DNA of 64,000 nt from Palsa-504 sp963795795 (GTDB taxonomy: Bacteria > Actinomycetota > Actinomycetes > Streptosporangiales > Streptosporangiaceae): the NCBI GenBank assembly GCA_963795795.1, contig CAWCJS010000016.1:322185-386184 (forward strand). Reading direction: 5' to 3'. Of the stretch, positions 16,022 through 26,200 are shown piece after piece (position 1 is the first letter of the stretch; every line of letters starts with the position of its first letter). The notes beneath the pieces were generated by a model. It did no database searches. It had not been told where the DNA came from and saw nothing but the letters and a program-made list of their open reading frames with translations. Position numbers and translations under genes: made by a program.

Positions 16022-16650
16022 GCGTCGTCCCACTGCTCGTCGGTCCAGCCCCGGATGGGCTGCATGTCTTCCCGCCGCAGGTCCAGGCCGCAGCGCAGGA
16101 CCATGGCCTCACAGCCGTCGAACCCGGCCGCGGCCACCGCGGCGAAGTGACCGTCGCCCCGGTGCTCGCGCAGCACAGTGGCCGCCTGCCAGAGCCGGTC
16201 GGTGGCCGAGGTCGGCCCGTCCCCGGGATCGGGCAGGGAGACGTTGGCGGCGGCCAGCACCCGGCCCGGGCAGTCCAGGTCCCCGATCATGCGCCACAGC
16301 AGGTCGGCGCCGGCCGCTGCCTCGGTTTCCAGCCCGGACAACAGGCCGCGCAGCGACTGCGCCGCCCCGGCCGCGCGGGCACGCAGCGCCTCCTCCGGCG
16401 AGATCAGCTCCCAGACCCCGGGGATCGCGCGGGCGACGAAGGCCGGCGAGAAGACGAAGAACGACGCGGTGACCACGGCCGCGCTCGCCGGGCCGAGCGG
16501 TGCGGCCCGGCCCGCGAAGTACCCTCTCCAGAAGCCGCGCAGGCCGGCCTGCTCGAAGGCCGAACGCGCCTCGGGCGAGAAGTACGTCACCGCGTGGATC
16601 GGCTCGAACAGCGTCCACATCGACCGGGCCGTGCGCGCGGCGTCAGCCAT
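15781..16650 (-). CDS. SCO6745-family protein
   Basis: 289 residues if started at ATG 16650, which has a GGAAGGGG site just upstream; an in-frame GTG at 16674 lacks one. The sequence shows the SCO6745 pattern: a FEPIHAVTYFSPEARSAFEQAG start, FWRGYFAGRAAPLG, SFFVFSPAFVARAIPGVWELISPEEAL, then DRLWQAATVLREHRGDGH, RGWTDEQWDDA and GLMDAEGKLTSEG. The last part looks like a winged helix and the family is often labelled helix-turn-helix-like, but the biochemical role is unknown. Confidence 0.85.
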   Translation of the reverse strand: MADAARTARSMWTLFEPIHAVTYFSPEARSAFEQAGLRGFWRGYFAGRAAPLGPASAAVVTASFFVFSPAFVARAIPGVWELISPEEALRARAAGAAQSLRGLLSGLETEAAAGADLLWRMIGDLDCPGRVLAAANVSLPDPGDGPTSATDRLWQAATVLREHRGDGHFAAVAAAGFDGCEAMVLRCGLDLRREDMQPIRGWTDEQWDDAQARLADRGLMDAEGKLTSEGLDAHAAIEDATDLAAARPWAHLGAETTAELRTVLTPLAQACASLMRFPSPIGVPAPGTV

Positions 16651-16864
16651 GACCGCCCCTTCCGTGGATTGCACGAGCTAATGGCAGACAAGCTCACCAA
16701 GCTTAGCTGGGTGTCGCGAGCCACCCGGGCAAACCGGACTTCCGTGTGGGGCCGGAGTTTTCCGGGCACACTTCTGTTACCGTACGCGGCCACGGCAGTA
16801 CGGATTTAATAAAGTTTCTCGGTTCCCCGCCCATCCGATCTGCCCTCGACTCCGAAGGTGTCAT

Positions 16865-17461
16865 GTGAACCCGAGCGACTCGGACGCGTCCCGGTTCAGA
16901 TCGACGTCCACGGATAGGAGGGGAGAGCGGGACCTCGACGACCTGCTTGTCCACGTGGCGCGTGGCGACCAGGTCGCGTTCGAAGCCATATACGACCGGT
17001 TGGCCGGACCGGTGTATGGCGTAGTCCGCAGGGTTCTGCGCGATCCGTCGCAGTCAGAGGAGGTAACCCAGGAGGTCCTCCTCGAGGTGTGGCGGAACGC
17101 CGCGCGGTTCGACCCGGCGATGGGTGGCGCGGCGACGTGGGTGCTCACCATCGCCCACCGCCGCGCCATCGACCGAGTCCGCGCGAGCACGGCGGCGGCC
17201 GGGCGTGAGCAACGGAACGCCGAGGTCCAAACTCCACGGGACGAGGTGGCCGAGGCGGTGGAGGCGAGCCTGGATCGGGAGCGGGTGCGCCGCTGCCTGG
17301 ACGCGCTCACCGAGATCCAGCGCGAGTCGATCACCCTGGCCTACTACGGCGGCTACAGCTACCGCCAGGTGGCCGACTTGCTCAAAGTCACGCTCGGCGC
17401 GATCAAGACCAGGATCCGCGACGGGCTGATCCGGATGCGCGACTGCCTGGGGGTGAGCTGA
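16865..17461 (+). CDS. sigK: ECF RNA polymerase sigma factor, SigK/SigL type
   Basis: 198 residues from GTG 16865. Region 2 is clear (VARGDQVAFEAIYDRLAGPVYGVV, QSEEVTQEVLLEVWRNAARFDP, ATWVLTIAHRRAIDRVR), and region 4 ends the protein (LTEIQRESITLAYYGGYSYRQVADLL, GAIKTRIRDGLIRMRDCL). The partner anti-sigma gene starts in the TGATG overlap at 17461, so the two are translated together. In mycobacteria SigK is held by the membrane protein RskA and released by proteolysis; the same scheme is likely here. Target promoters cannot be read from the window. Confidence 0.92.
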   Translation: MNPSDSDASRFRSTSTDRRGERDLDDLLVHVARGDQVAFEAIYDRLAGPVYGVVRRVLRDPSQSEEVTQEVLLEVWRNAARFDPAMGGAATWVLTIAHRRAIDRVRASTAAAGREQRNAEVQTPRDEVAEAVEASLDRERVRRCLDALTEIQRESITLAYYGGYSYRQVADLLKVTLGAIKTRIRDGLIRMRDCLGVS

Positions 17462-18271
17462 TGCGGCTACTCCGGCATGACCTGCACGCCCTGGCCGGTG
17501 CCTACGCCCTGGACGCGATCGACCGGGGCGCCGAGCGCGAGCGGTTCACCCGCCACATGAACGGCTGCCCGACCTGCGCCGGCGAGGTCCGCGGGTTCCG
17601 CGAGGTGGCCACCGCGATGGCCTTCGCGGCCACGCTCGAGCCGCCGCCCGCGCTGCGCGCCGAGGTCCTGGCGGCGGTCGCGCGCACCCGCCAGCTGCCC
17701 CCCGAGATCAGGACCCACGCGCGGCCGAAGCGCAACCGCACCTGGGTGCCGTGGGTGCCGTGGCTGTCCGGGGCGATCGCCACCGCCGGGATCGTCATCG
17801 CGGTGCTCTTCGGCTTCGCCCAGGCTCACACCCAGCAGGAGCTCAACCAGGCCCGGGCCCAGAGCCAGAGCCTGGCCGCCATCGAGGCCCGCACCATGCA
17901 GGAGCTCGACCAGGCCCGCAACCAGAACCAGCTCCTCGCCGCCATCATGGCCGCGCCGCACGTCAGGGTCCTGTCCCAGCGGTCGACCAAGGGCGGGGTG
18001 GCCGTCGTGCTGCTGGCCTCGGTCAGGCACCAGCTGATCGTGACCACCACCGGATTGCCCGGCGCTGCCCGCCGGGAAGGTGTACCAGCTCTGGCTGATC
18101 GGGAAGAACAGGACCGTGTCGGCGGGCCTGCTGCCCGCGGCCAGGTCGGGACAGACCGCCCCCGTGGTGGCCTCCGGGCTGCTGGCCGGGGACAAGCTCG
18201 GCCTGACCGTCGAGCCCGCCCCCGGGACGACCCACCCGACCACGAACCCGATCATCGCGCTGACCGTCTAG
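17461..18271 (+). CDS. rskA: RskA-type anti-sigma factor, apparent +1 frameshift
   Basis: The N-terminus is a zinc-containing anti-sigma domain with His32-x3-Cys36-x2-Cys39, followed by one membrane helix (about 98-116) and a QELNQARAQSQSLAAIEAR coiled stalk. The extracellular RskA domain (HVRVLSQRSTKGGVAVVLLAS) is broken at about 18064. One extra base there separates it from the expected LPAGKVYQLWLIGKNRTVSAGLLP continuation, which runs in the next frame to TAG 18269-18271. Removing one base gives a full-length protein of about 270 residues. The stop overlaps that of the opposite GH66 gene within a CTAG. Confidence 0.87.
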
Positions 18272-19896
18272 GCGTCCGGGGCCCGGCCCATCTCAGCGCC
18301 CGCGGCGGGCCGCCGGGCCAGGCGCACGATGGCCCAGCCGTCGCGAAGCGGAACGGCGAGCCTGACCGCGGTGCCCTCCCGGTGAGTGACCGCACGGGTC
18401 CCGACGGTCTGGAAGCGCCCGCCTCAGCCGGCTAGGGACCGCGACCTCGGCAACCCAGTGGCCGGGGGAGTCGACGAGCACGTCCACGGTGGCCGCGCCG
18501 GCGGACGGCGGGCCGGTCGGTGAGTCCCAGCGGCCCGAGACCGATCCGGTGAGGTCGACGAGGCTGACGGCCACCAGGTCATCGCGCCGGACGACCCGGG
18601 TGAAGATCGTGCCGCCGAGCGGCTCGGGCGAAGCGACGGCCGCGCCGTGCACGGTCACGCTGCCGTTCTCATCGCCGATCTCGGACCAGCTCGTGTCGAT
18701 GGCCCGATCGAACAGGTCCCGGTGGCGCAGGGCGAACCGGTGCCAGCGCAGCGCGATCCGCGCCTCGGCCCCGGACAGCCGCTCGTGGTCCGGGTAGTAG
18801 GGGTGCCGCAGCGCGCCGCGCCGGTCACCCCACACCAGCAGCGCGGCCCCGAGTACGGTCGCGGCCGCCTCGGTCAGCAGGACCGTGCGGAGGGCGTCGG
18901 CCCGCGGGGACGACCAGACCGGGGGATAGATGGCCAGCACGACCGGTTCGCCACCCCCTGGCGCGGAGTCGGCGCTGCGGGCGATCAGGCCCTCCAGGTG
19001 CCGCCACGCGTGGTTGGGCGGCCAGACCTCGAGGTAGCGGAAGCGCCGGGCCGAGCTCAGCCGCAAGCCCGGCGGCACCCCGTTGACCTGGTTGAAGCTG
19101 ACCACCGCGGCCGGGAACGCGGCCGCGACGGCGGCTAGGAAGGCGCGGTACGCGCGGCCCATGTCCACCGGCTGCCCGGCGTGATCGCGGGCCGCGCGAG
19201 GGTAGCCGTACGTGTCCAGGTGCAGGCCGCCGAAGCCGACCGCGGCCAGCGCCGCCCCGTGGACGCCGAGCCAGTGCCGCTGCCACCGCTCGTCACCCGG
19301 GTGCATGATCTCCAGCAGGTCACCGAGGTGCTGGGGCGCGCCGTCGCTCCGGTAGAGCCGCTCCTGCGGGTGCGCCCCGGCGAAGGCGGGATCGGCGGCG
19401 TACACCGGCGCGTAGGCCTGCAGCACGGCGCCCCCGGCGGCGAGCCCGTCCGCCAGGGCGCGCAGCGCGGCCAGCTCCACCGGCCGGCCGAGGGGATCGG
19501 ACCAGCGCGGTTCGGCCGGGAGCGGCCGGGAATAGCTCGCCATCCAGTCGTAGGCCTGCACGACCGTGCACCGCAGCGCGCGCAGCCAGCTGGTCACGGG
19601 CGCGGGGTCGCCGGTGAAGGTGGTGGCGAAGCCGGGCACGGGGCTGGCCCCAGGATGGTCGGCGACCACGACGAGCTCGTCGGCGAGCAGCCTGCGTCGG
19701 CCGACCAGGCCTCGATGGCCCAGGTGGCAGGCGGAAGGCCCCGCGAACCCGGCTTCCGGGACCGCCGCCACCGTGACGCCGAGGGCGCTGCGGGCAAGCA
19801 GCCGGTCCGTGCCAGCGGGCAGCGGCCCCGGGCGCAGCGGCGCGCCCGTCGGCCAGAACGCCGGCAGGTCGGCGAACGGCGAAGCGCCCGCGGTCA
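18268..19896 (-). CDS. Glycoside hydrolase family 66-like protein (dextranase type), frame-broken
   Basis: The central 400 residues fit GH66 dextranase/CITase-related enzymes of actinomycetes: VTSWLRAL, VVQAYDWMASYSRPLP, DPLGRPVELAALRALADG, an AYAPVYAAD stretch, GFGGLHLDTYGYPRAARD, VVSFNQVNG, YLEVWPPNHAWRHLEGLI and AIYPPVWSSPRADALRTVLLTEAAATVLGA. A +1 indel near 18428 separates it from a coherent tail (RFQTVGTRAV, DGWAIVRLARRP) ending at TAG 18268-18270. The N-terminus before about 19720 is mixed between frames, so the start is uncertain. The predicted role is hydrolysis of alpha-1,6-glucan, exact specificity unknown. Last gene of the sugar operon. Confidence 0.78.
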
Positions 19897-20759
19897 GCGC
19901 AGACCGCCGAGCGACAGGCCGGCCTGGAACCAGCGTTGCGCGAGCAGGTACACGAGGATGCTCGGGATCGGTGGCGATCACCGACCCGGCGAACAGCGCT
20001 CCCCACGCGGTGTCATGCGCCCCGATGAACAGCGCCAGCCCGATCGGCAGGGTCCGGTGCGACGGGGTGTTGATCAGCGTCAGCGCGATCACGAACTCAT
20101 CCCAGGCCGCGTTGAAGGTGAACACGCCCACCGTGGCCAGCGCGGGCGCGGACAGCGGCATGATGAGCCGGGTCAGGATCCGGAGCGTCCCCGCGCCGTC
20201 GAGGCGGAACGCCTCCTCCAGCTCGCGCGGGATGGCCTCGAAGAAGCCGCGCAGCAGGAAGATGGAGAACGGCAGGTTCGCGCTGACGTAGATGAGTACC
20301 AGGCCCTGGAGCGAGTCGATCAGGTGCAGCCGGCTGCATCATCAGGTACTGCGGCATGATCAGCTCGACGCTCGGCACGGCCAGGCTGCCCAGGAAGATG
20401 TAGAAGATCACCTCGCGGAACCGGAAGCGGAAGCGGGCGAACGCGAACGCGGCCAGCGACGCGAACGCCACCGTGATCACCACCGTCGCCACCGAGACGT
20501 AGACGCTGTTGACGAAGTACTGGCCGAAGCTGTTGGCCGTCCAGGCGGCTGGGTAGTTCAACAGCGTCGGATGGGACACGGTCGAGCGAGGGGCCGGACA
20601 GGATGTCGTTGGGCGGCTCGAACGACTGCAGCACCATGAACAGCAGCGGGAAGACCGAGACGGCCGCGAACAGCAGCGCGATGGTCAGCCGCAGCGAACG
20701 CCGTCGCTTGATGCCGAACAGCCCTGGTGCGGCCGCCGGCGCTACCTGCGCCGGGCCAT
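19894..20759 (-). CDS. Carbohydrate ABC transporter permease, MalG type, three frame breaks
   Basis: The pieces join to one MalG-like protein: an N-terminal helix (LTIALLFAAVSVFPLLFMVLQS), then YPAAWTANSFGQYFVNSVYVSVATVV, FRFREVIFYIFLGSLAVPSVELIMPQYL, the EAA-loop region ending RLDGAG, PLSAPALATVGVFTFNAAWDEF and a C-terminus IPSILVYLLAQRWFQAGLSLGGLR. One extra base each at about 20582, 20337 and 19971 breaks the frame. The start is probably the ATG at 20759, overlapping the upstream permease stop (TGATG), though the first 20 codons also need a base correction. It is the inner-membrane channel partner of the 20759-21662 protein. Confidence 0.83.
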
Positions 20760-21662
20760 CAGCCGCCCGGGTTCCGGCGCAGCACCTGGACCTCGGCCAC
20801 GCTCAGCGCGAGGACGACCACCGCGATGAGTGACGCCAGCGCGGCCGCGTAACTGAACTCGAAGTTGGTGAACGCCTGCTGGTAGGCCCAGGTGTACAGC
20901 ACCTGGGTCGAGTCGTAGGGGCCGCCCTGGGTCATCAGGTACACCTGGGTGAAGACCTGGGAGGCTCCGATGACGAGCAGGACCAGGACGAAGACGATCG
21001 CGGGCCGGATCGAGGGGATGATCACCTTCCGCCACAGCACCGGCTCGGAGGCGCCGTCGATCCGCCCGGCCTCGACCAGATCGCGCGGCATGCCGTCCAG
21101 CGCGGCCAGGAAGATCACGAACGACCAGCCGACGCCCTTCCAGATGCCCACCAGCCAGATCACCCCGTTGCCCGTCCAGGTCTGGGCCAGCCAGTCGATG
21201 TGCATCGCGTGCCCCGCGAACAGGCTGACCACGCTGTTGGCCAGCCCGTCCTGGGCGTTGAACAGGTAGGCGAAGATGTAGCTCACGATCACCCACGAGG
21301 TGACCACCGGGATGAAGATAAGCGCCCGCCACAGCGCCCGCCCGGGTAGCCGGTCGGTCAGCATCGCGGCGGCGACCAGTCCGAGCAGCATCTGGGCCGG
21401 CACGGTGATCACCGCGTACAGGAGCGTGTTGAACGCGGCCGTGCGCACCACCGGGTCGTGGATGACCTGACGGTAGTTCGACAGGCCGGTGAACGGGTTG
21501 GACGCCCCGGGGAAGATGTGCCAGTTGTAGAAGCTGATGTCGAACTGCCGGAACAGCGGGTACACGGTGAACACCGCGTACATCGCCGCGGCAGGCAGCA
21601 GTAGCAGGTAGGGCGTCGCGCATCCTGCGGCCGCGCGCGGCGGCGGCCGATGGCCGGACCAC
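20759..21662 (-). CDS. Carbohydrate ABC transporter permease, MalF type, one frame break
   Basis: About 300 residues. Typical MalF-type sequence: YAVFTVYPLFRQFDISFYNW, LNTLLYAV-like helix, LWRALIFIPVVTSWVIVSYIF, GVGWSFVIFLAALDGMPRDLVEAGRIDGA (EAA loop) and ALASLIAVVVLALSVAEV. The first helix (YLLLLPAA) is joined to the rest by removing one base near 21611. GTG 21662 is the likely start. It couples to an ATPase encoded elsewhere (no MsmK-type gene is in this operon) and to the lipoprotein just upstream. Confidence 0.87.
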
Positions 21663-21691
21663 CGGACGCCGCCTGCCGCGCGAGAGGAGAA

Positions 21692-23021
21692 TCAACTTCC
21701 GGACAGTGCCGTGTTGGACTGCTGGACCGCGGCGCTCAGGCCGGCCGAGACCGACACCTTGCCGTCGATGATCATCGCCAGCTCGTTGGAGAAGTCCGTG
21801 TCGAGCTTGGTGTAGCCAGGGCTGACCGGGCGCGCCTCCGCGGTCTTTAGCTGCTGGACGAAGATGGAGTAGTAGGGCGTGACCGCTACCTCCTGCGGGC
21901 CGAAGGTCGCGATCGCGGACATCTGCCCGACCTTCGCCATCGCGAGCTGCGCGAACTGGGAGTCGAGGAACTGCGCGAACTTCTCCGTGGCCGCGAGGTT
22001 TTGCCGCGTTCTTGGGGATGACCAGGTCCTCGCCGCCCACCGTGGAGATCGAGCCCCCGGCGCCGGAGGGCACGGGCGCGATGCCGTAGTCCGGCGGCGG
22101 CTGCAGCGCGGTGTAGGTGGGCACCGCCCACGGGCCGTCCAGGTACATCGCGTACTCGCCCTTCGGGAAGCCGGTCTCGCCGGACACCGCGCCGGACCCG
22201 CCGCGGAAGTCCGACCCGATATCGCCGGCCTTCAGCAGGTCATCGAGGGTGGCGACCTCCGCCATGGTGCTGCTGTCGGTCATCACCCCGGTGGCGGTGG
22301 TGTAGCTCGCGTTGGTGAACCCGCCGCCGTTGCTCCAGATATAGGGCGCGACGTTCCAGATGTCGGTACCGTCCACCCCGAGGCCGAACTGCTGCTTGCT
22401 CTTGATGGTGAGCTTGGCCGCGTCGGCGTACAGCTGCGCGAGCGTCGTCGGCGGCCCGGACAGGCCGGCCGCCGTGAAGTCCGCCTTGTTCCAGAACAGG
22501 GCCTGGGTGTTGGTGTCGAGCGGCAGCGCGTACGCCTGGCCCTGCCACTTGGTGGTGGCCAGCGGGCCGGGGAGCGCGCTGCTAGCGATGGGGGAGTACC
22601 AGGGCAGGTTCCCCAGCGGCAGCAGGACACCCTGGCTGGCCAGCTGTGGCACCCAGATGATGTCCGAACGCATGATGTTCGGCGGGTCCCCGGCCGCGGC
22701 CGCGGCCAGGAACTTCTGCAGCAGGTCGGCGTACGGGTACACCACCGAGTCGACCTTGATCCCCGGGTTCTCCCGCTCGAATTGCGGGATGACCACGTTC
22801 GCCATCGTGCTCGCCTCGGCGTCGGTGGTGTTGTACGCGCTCCAGAACTGGAGGGTCACGGTCTTCGCAGCGGACGACGAGGACGTCGACGACGGGGATG
22901 ACGAGGATGACGAGGACGAGCTGCACGCGGTCACGGCCAGCGCGGCGCAGCCGATCGCGCACGCGGCCAGGCCAGGGCGGTTACGTCGCAGGGCCATGGC
23001 CCTCGGGAAATGCGGTGTCAC
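21692..23021 (-). CDS. ABC transporter sugar-binding lipoprotein, one frame break
   Basis: About 440 residues from GTG 23021, behind a GGGAG site. A lipoprotein signal (LAACAIGCAALAVTAC, lipidated Cys) is followed by a long serine tract and the family-1 solute-binding fold: LQFWSAYNTTDAEASTMANVVIPQFE, NPGIKVDSVVYPYADLLQKFLAAAAAGDPPNIMRSDI, YALPLDTNTQALFWNK, GEYAMYLDGPWAVP. An extra A in the A-tract at 21999-22002 breaks the frame; the rest (FAQFLDSQFAQLAMAKVG, STALSGS-like end) continues in the next frame. Anchored outside the membrane, it delivers oligosaccharide to the two permeases. Confidence 0.9.
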
Positions 23022-24123
23022 TGGTGCTCCCTTCGGGGATCTGAAGGTAGCGTCGGGTGATAAGCCCGCCGCCAGGGCGAGCAGGACGTACATGGCGTGC
23101 GACCAGAGCAGGTCACGGGCCGGGTGACCCCACCGGCGCACCCATTCGCGGTACATGGCCGGGTTGACGTGCTCGCCCCCGAACTGCTGGCCGAGCCGGC
23201 CCTCGGCGTCGAACTTCGCCTCGATCCAGGCCAGGCACTGTTCGGCGGCCCGGCCGTCCCCCGCGGCCAGCCAGTACAGGCCCAGCGAGGCGGTCAGCAC
23301 GGGCCAGGCCCCGCCGCCGAAGAACGTGTCGCCGGGATAGCGGCGGATCCCGCCGTCCAGGTCGAGCTCGGCCTTGATCGCGTCCACCGTGGCCGCCATC
23401 GCGGGCTCGGCCGGGGCCACGATCCCGAGCGGCGCGCACAGCCACAGCGCGCTCGCGTCGACCTCGCCGTCCGAGGCCGACTTGGGGAACCGGCCGTACC
23501 GGGCGGCCAGGTCGAGCAGGAACGACTCGACCTCGGCCGCGCGCGCGGCGGCCCTCGGCTCGCCCAGCAGGTCGGCCGCGGCCGACAGCCCGGCGTGCAC
23601 GCAGGCCAGGGTGGAGGTATGCACGCGGTCCCCGTGTTCCTCCCACACGTCGAAGCAGGAGTGCAGGGCCATCACGTCCAGGTAGCGCCAGGTCGCGTCC
23701 ACGACGGCCCTGATCTCGTCGAGCAGCCCGCGATCACCGCCAGCCGCAGGTGCTCCCGCAGCGACCAGATCCAGGCGCCGTACCCGTCGATCTGGAAGTT
23801 CGGCCAGTCATCGGCGACGGTGCTGCCGTCCAGGGCGAAGCGGGCGGCGGGAGCAGGCGTGACGCGCCCGGGCGGCCGGCCAGCGCCGCGGCGTCCGCCA
23901 TGGCGGGGCGCAAGGGGCCCAGCGCGCCCGCCACCCACCGGTGGTAGCGGGCCGCCGCGGCCTGCTCGCCCGCGGCGTCCAGGGCGCGGCAGATGAACGA
24001 GCTGTCCCGCAGCCAGCAGAATTGGTACTGACCGGAGTCGGGCGACGCGACGAACGACCCGTACGCGGACTGGTACCTGAGCATGGCGGTCACGCTGGCG
24101 GCTACCTGGTCGGGGCGGGACAC
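22981..24123 (-). CDS. Glycoside hydrolase family 15-like protein, frame-broken
   Basis: Starts at GTG 24123, four bases after the ROK gene. The pieces show GH15 glucoamylase/glucodextranase motifs: YQSAYGSFVASPDSGQYQFCWLRDSSFI, DDWPNFQIDGYGAWIWSLREHL, LDLAARYGRFPKSASDGEVDASALWL, RYPGDTFFGGGAWPVLTASLGLYWLAAGD and REWVRRWGHPARDLLWSHAMYV. Single missing bases near 23860 and 23736 split it. The 3' end is also unsure; a further missing base near 23055 would give a TAA end at 22981, otherwise it reads into the lipoprotein. No signal peptide is seen, so it probably trims imported oligosaccharides in the cytosol. Confidence 0.8.
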
Positions 24124-24127
24124 GAGA

Positions 24128-25402
24128 TCAGCCCTCCGCGGTTCCGGTCGCGGCCATGACTTCCCGTGCGAACGTCCCCGAGCGGTGCGTCGGCGCGACG
24201 AACAGCTCGCCGAGGACCACGCACGCGGCGCCCCGGGCCCAGGTCACGTCGTCGATCGGTTCGGCGATGAGCTGGATGTCCTGGACCATCCCGCCGAAGA
24301 CGTGCCCGCGCAGGGCCGCGGTCATCGCCTCGAAGCGGATCGGGCAGGCCTCGATGCCCTCGCCGCAGAGGATGACCAGCCGCGGGTTGAGCACGTTGAC
24401 AATCCCGGCGATCCCGATTCCGAGCATCGCGCCCGCGTCGCGCAGCGCCGCCGCGCAGGCCTCGTCCCCTCCCTCGGCGGCCCGGCGAACGTCGGCGATG
24501 GTCCGGACGGCGGTCAGGCCGGCCGCCCGGACCTGGCGCAGGATCGCGCCGTCCGACGCGACGGCCTCCAGGCAGCCGGTCGACCCGCAGCTGCACCGCA
24601 CACCGGAGTCCGCGATCGGCAGGTGCCCGAGTTCCCCCGCGCCGCCGTCCGCGCCCCGGTAGAGCTTGCCGTTCACGACGATCCCGGCCCCGATGCCCTC
24701 GCCGACGGAGACGACGACGAAGTGGTCCACCCCGTGACCGTCGCCGAACCACTGCTCGGCGATGGTCAGCGTGTTCACGTCGTTGTCGACCAGGACCGGC
24801 AGCCCGAGGTCTTCGGCCAGCGGCACCGCGACGGGAACGTCGGTCCAGCCGAAGAACGGCGAGTAGCGGCACACCCCGCCCTCGGCGTCCACCAGGCCGC
24901 CGATGCCGACCCCGACCCCGACCACCGCGCTGGGGGCGATGCCCGCGTGAGCGATCGAGTCGCGGACCGCGCCGGACACCGCACAGAGCACCGGCCCGGC
25001 CGGGACGACGGCGGCCGGCGCTCGCGCCACCAGATCGGCCGGGAGATCGAATACCTCGGCGTGCACGACCTCGGCGTTCAGGTCGGTGATGACCGCCGAG
25101 ATGGCGTGCGATCGCAGCTTCAGCCCGACCGCGTAATTGGACTCGTCGTTGAGCTTCAGCGCCTGCGGCGGACGGCCGCCGGTCGACTTTCCCTGTCCGG
25201 TCTCGACCACCAGGCTGCTAGCGATGAGCTCAGCGACGATGGTGGAGACGGTCGCCGGGCTCAGGCCGGTGGCCCGGACGACCTCCGCGCGTGAGGCGGC
25301 CCCGGTCCGGAGCACGTTGAGGACCAGGTTGCGGTTCATGTCCACCATGAGCTGGCGGTCGCCGCGCCGGATCCCGTGCTTGGTCAAACTTTCTTTCTTC
25401 AT
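24128..25402 (-). CDS. ROK-family transcriptional regulator
   Basis: 424 residues. An N-terminal winged helix (NLVLNVLRTGAASRAEVVRATGLSPATVSTIVAELI) is joined to a ROK sugar-kinase-like domain: GGRPPQALKLN, GVGVGIGGLVDAEGG, DNDVNTLTIAEQWFG, SVGEGIGAGIVVNGKLYRGADGGAGELGHL, the zinc-type cluster CSCGSTGCLEAVAS and VILCGEGIE. It heads the GH15/ABC/GH66 gene row and is transcribed with it, so it is the likely sugar-responsive repressor of the operon. The canonical kinase residues are partly retained, but regulators of this layout are normally non-catalytic. Confidence 0.92.
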   Translation of the reverse strand: MKKESLTKHGIRRGDRQLMVDMNRNLVLNVLRTGAASRAEVVRATGLSPATVSTIVAELIASSLVVETGQGKSTGGRPPQALKLNDESNYAVGLKLRSHAISAVITDLNAEVVHAEVFDLPADLVARAPAAVVPAGPVLCAVSGAVRDSIAHAGIAPSAVVGVGVGIGGLVDAEGGVCRYSPFFGWTDVPVAVPLAEDLGLPVLVDNDVNTLTIAEQWFGDGHGVDHFVVVSVGEGIGAGIVVNGKLYRGADGGAGELGHLPIADSGVRCSCGSTGCLEAVASDGAILRQVRAAGLTAVRTIADVRRAAEGGDEACAAALRDAGAMLGIGIAGIVNVLNPRLVILCGEGIEACPIRFEAMTAALRGHVFGGMVQDIQLIAEPIDDVTWARGAACVVLGELFVAPTHRSGTFAREVMAATGTAEG

Positions 25403-25525
25403 CGGAAAAACTATCTCTCGGCGCGCGCGGCGCCGTCAACGGCTCCTCCGCACTCGTTACCGAATCAGGACATTCCGGCGCCGACGGGGCCTATGCGGTC
25501 CGTACTGGGGAAGAGAATGCGCGGG

Positions 25526-26170
25526 TCAGCTCTTGCGCCCGGTGACCGCCACCGTGATGCCGAGGCCGATCATGGCCAGCCCGCCGGTTCCGCCGACCAG
25601 TTCCAGCCGGCGCGGCGAGCGCCCGAACCAGCCCCGGGCGCCGCTCGCGATTAGGCTCCAGGCTCCGTCGCTGATCGTGGCGATGAGCGCGAAGATGGCC
25701 CCGAGCACCAGCATCTGGACCGGGACGTCCCCGCGGGACCGGGCGACGAACTGCGGCAGGATCGCGGCGAAGAAGACCGCCGTCTTGGGGTTCGACACCC
25801 CGACGAGGAAGCCCTGGAGCACGGCCCGCGCCCACCCGTGCGGGGCGGCGGCCGCGGCGGCCGCATCAGCCAGGGCGTGCCGCCGGCGCTGAAGGAACGC
25901 CCTGGCCCCGAGGAACACCAGGTACGCCGCGCCCGCCAGCTTGAGCGCGGTGAAGATCAGCGCCGAACGCTGCAGCAGCGGCCCGACCCCGGCCGCCACC
26001 AGGGCCACGAGGACCAGGGAACCGGCCTCGTTACCCAGGACCGAGGCGAGCGCGACCCGGCGCCCGTGCGCCAGCGCCCGGCCCACCACGAAGAGCACGC
26101 TGGGCCCGGGGATGACGATGATGATGAGCGCCACTGCCGCGAACGCGAGCAGGCGGCCGGAAGGGACCAT
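25526..26170 (-). CDS. LysE/RhtB-family amino-acid exporter
   Basis: 214 residues with six hydrophobic helices. The family signature IPGPSVLFVVGRALAHGRRVALASVLGNEAGSL is at residues 20-52, followed by LKLAGAAYLVFLGARAF and FLVGVSNPKTAVFFAAILPQFV. These are proton-driven exporters of amino acids or related solutes in the inner membrane. The exact substrate is unpredictable. The gene stands alone between the sugar operon and the DUF4331 group. Confidence 0.92.
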   Translation of the reverse strand: MVPSGRLLAFAAVALIIIVIPGPSVLFVVGRALAHGRRVALASVLGNEAGSLVLVALVAAGVGPLLQRSALIFTALKLAGAAYLVFLGARAFLQRRRHALADAAAAAAAPHGWARAVLQGFLVGVSNPKTAVFFAAILPQFVARSRGDVPVQMLVLGAIFALIATISDGAWSLIASGARGWFGRSPRRLELVGGTGGLAMIGLGITVAVTGRKS

Positions 26171-26200
26171 ACCGCCATGCTACGGAAGGGGCGAAAGGGG

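Noticed and set aside
20742..23702. One uninterrupted frame of almost 1000 codons on the minus strand joining GH15, lipoprotein and permease sequence
   Set aside because: Family boundaries, lipoprotein signal and conserved continuations in other frames show it is three genes fused by indels.
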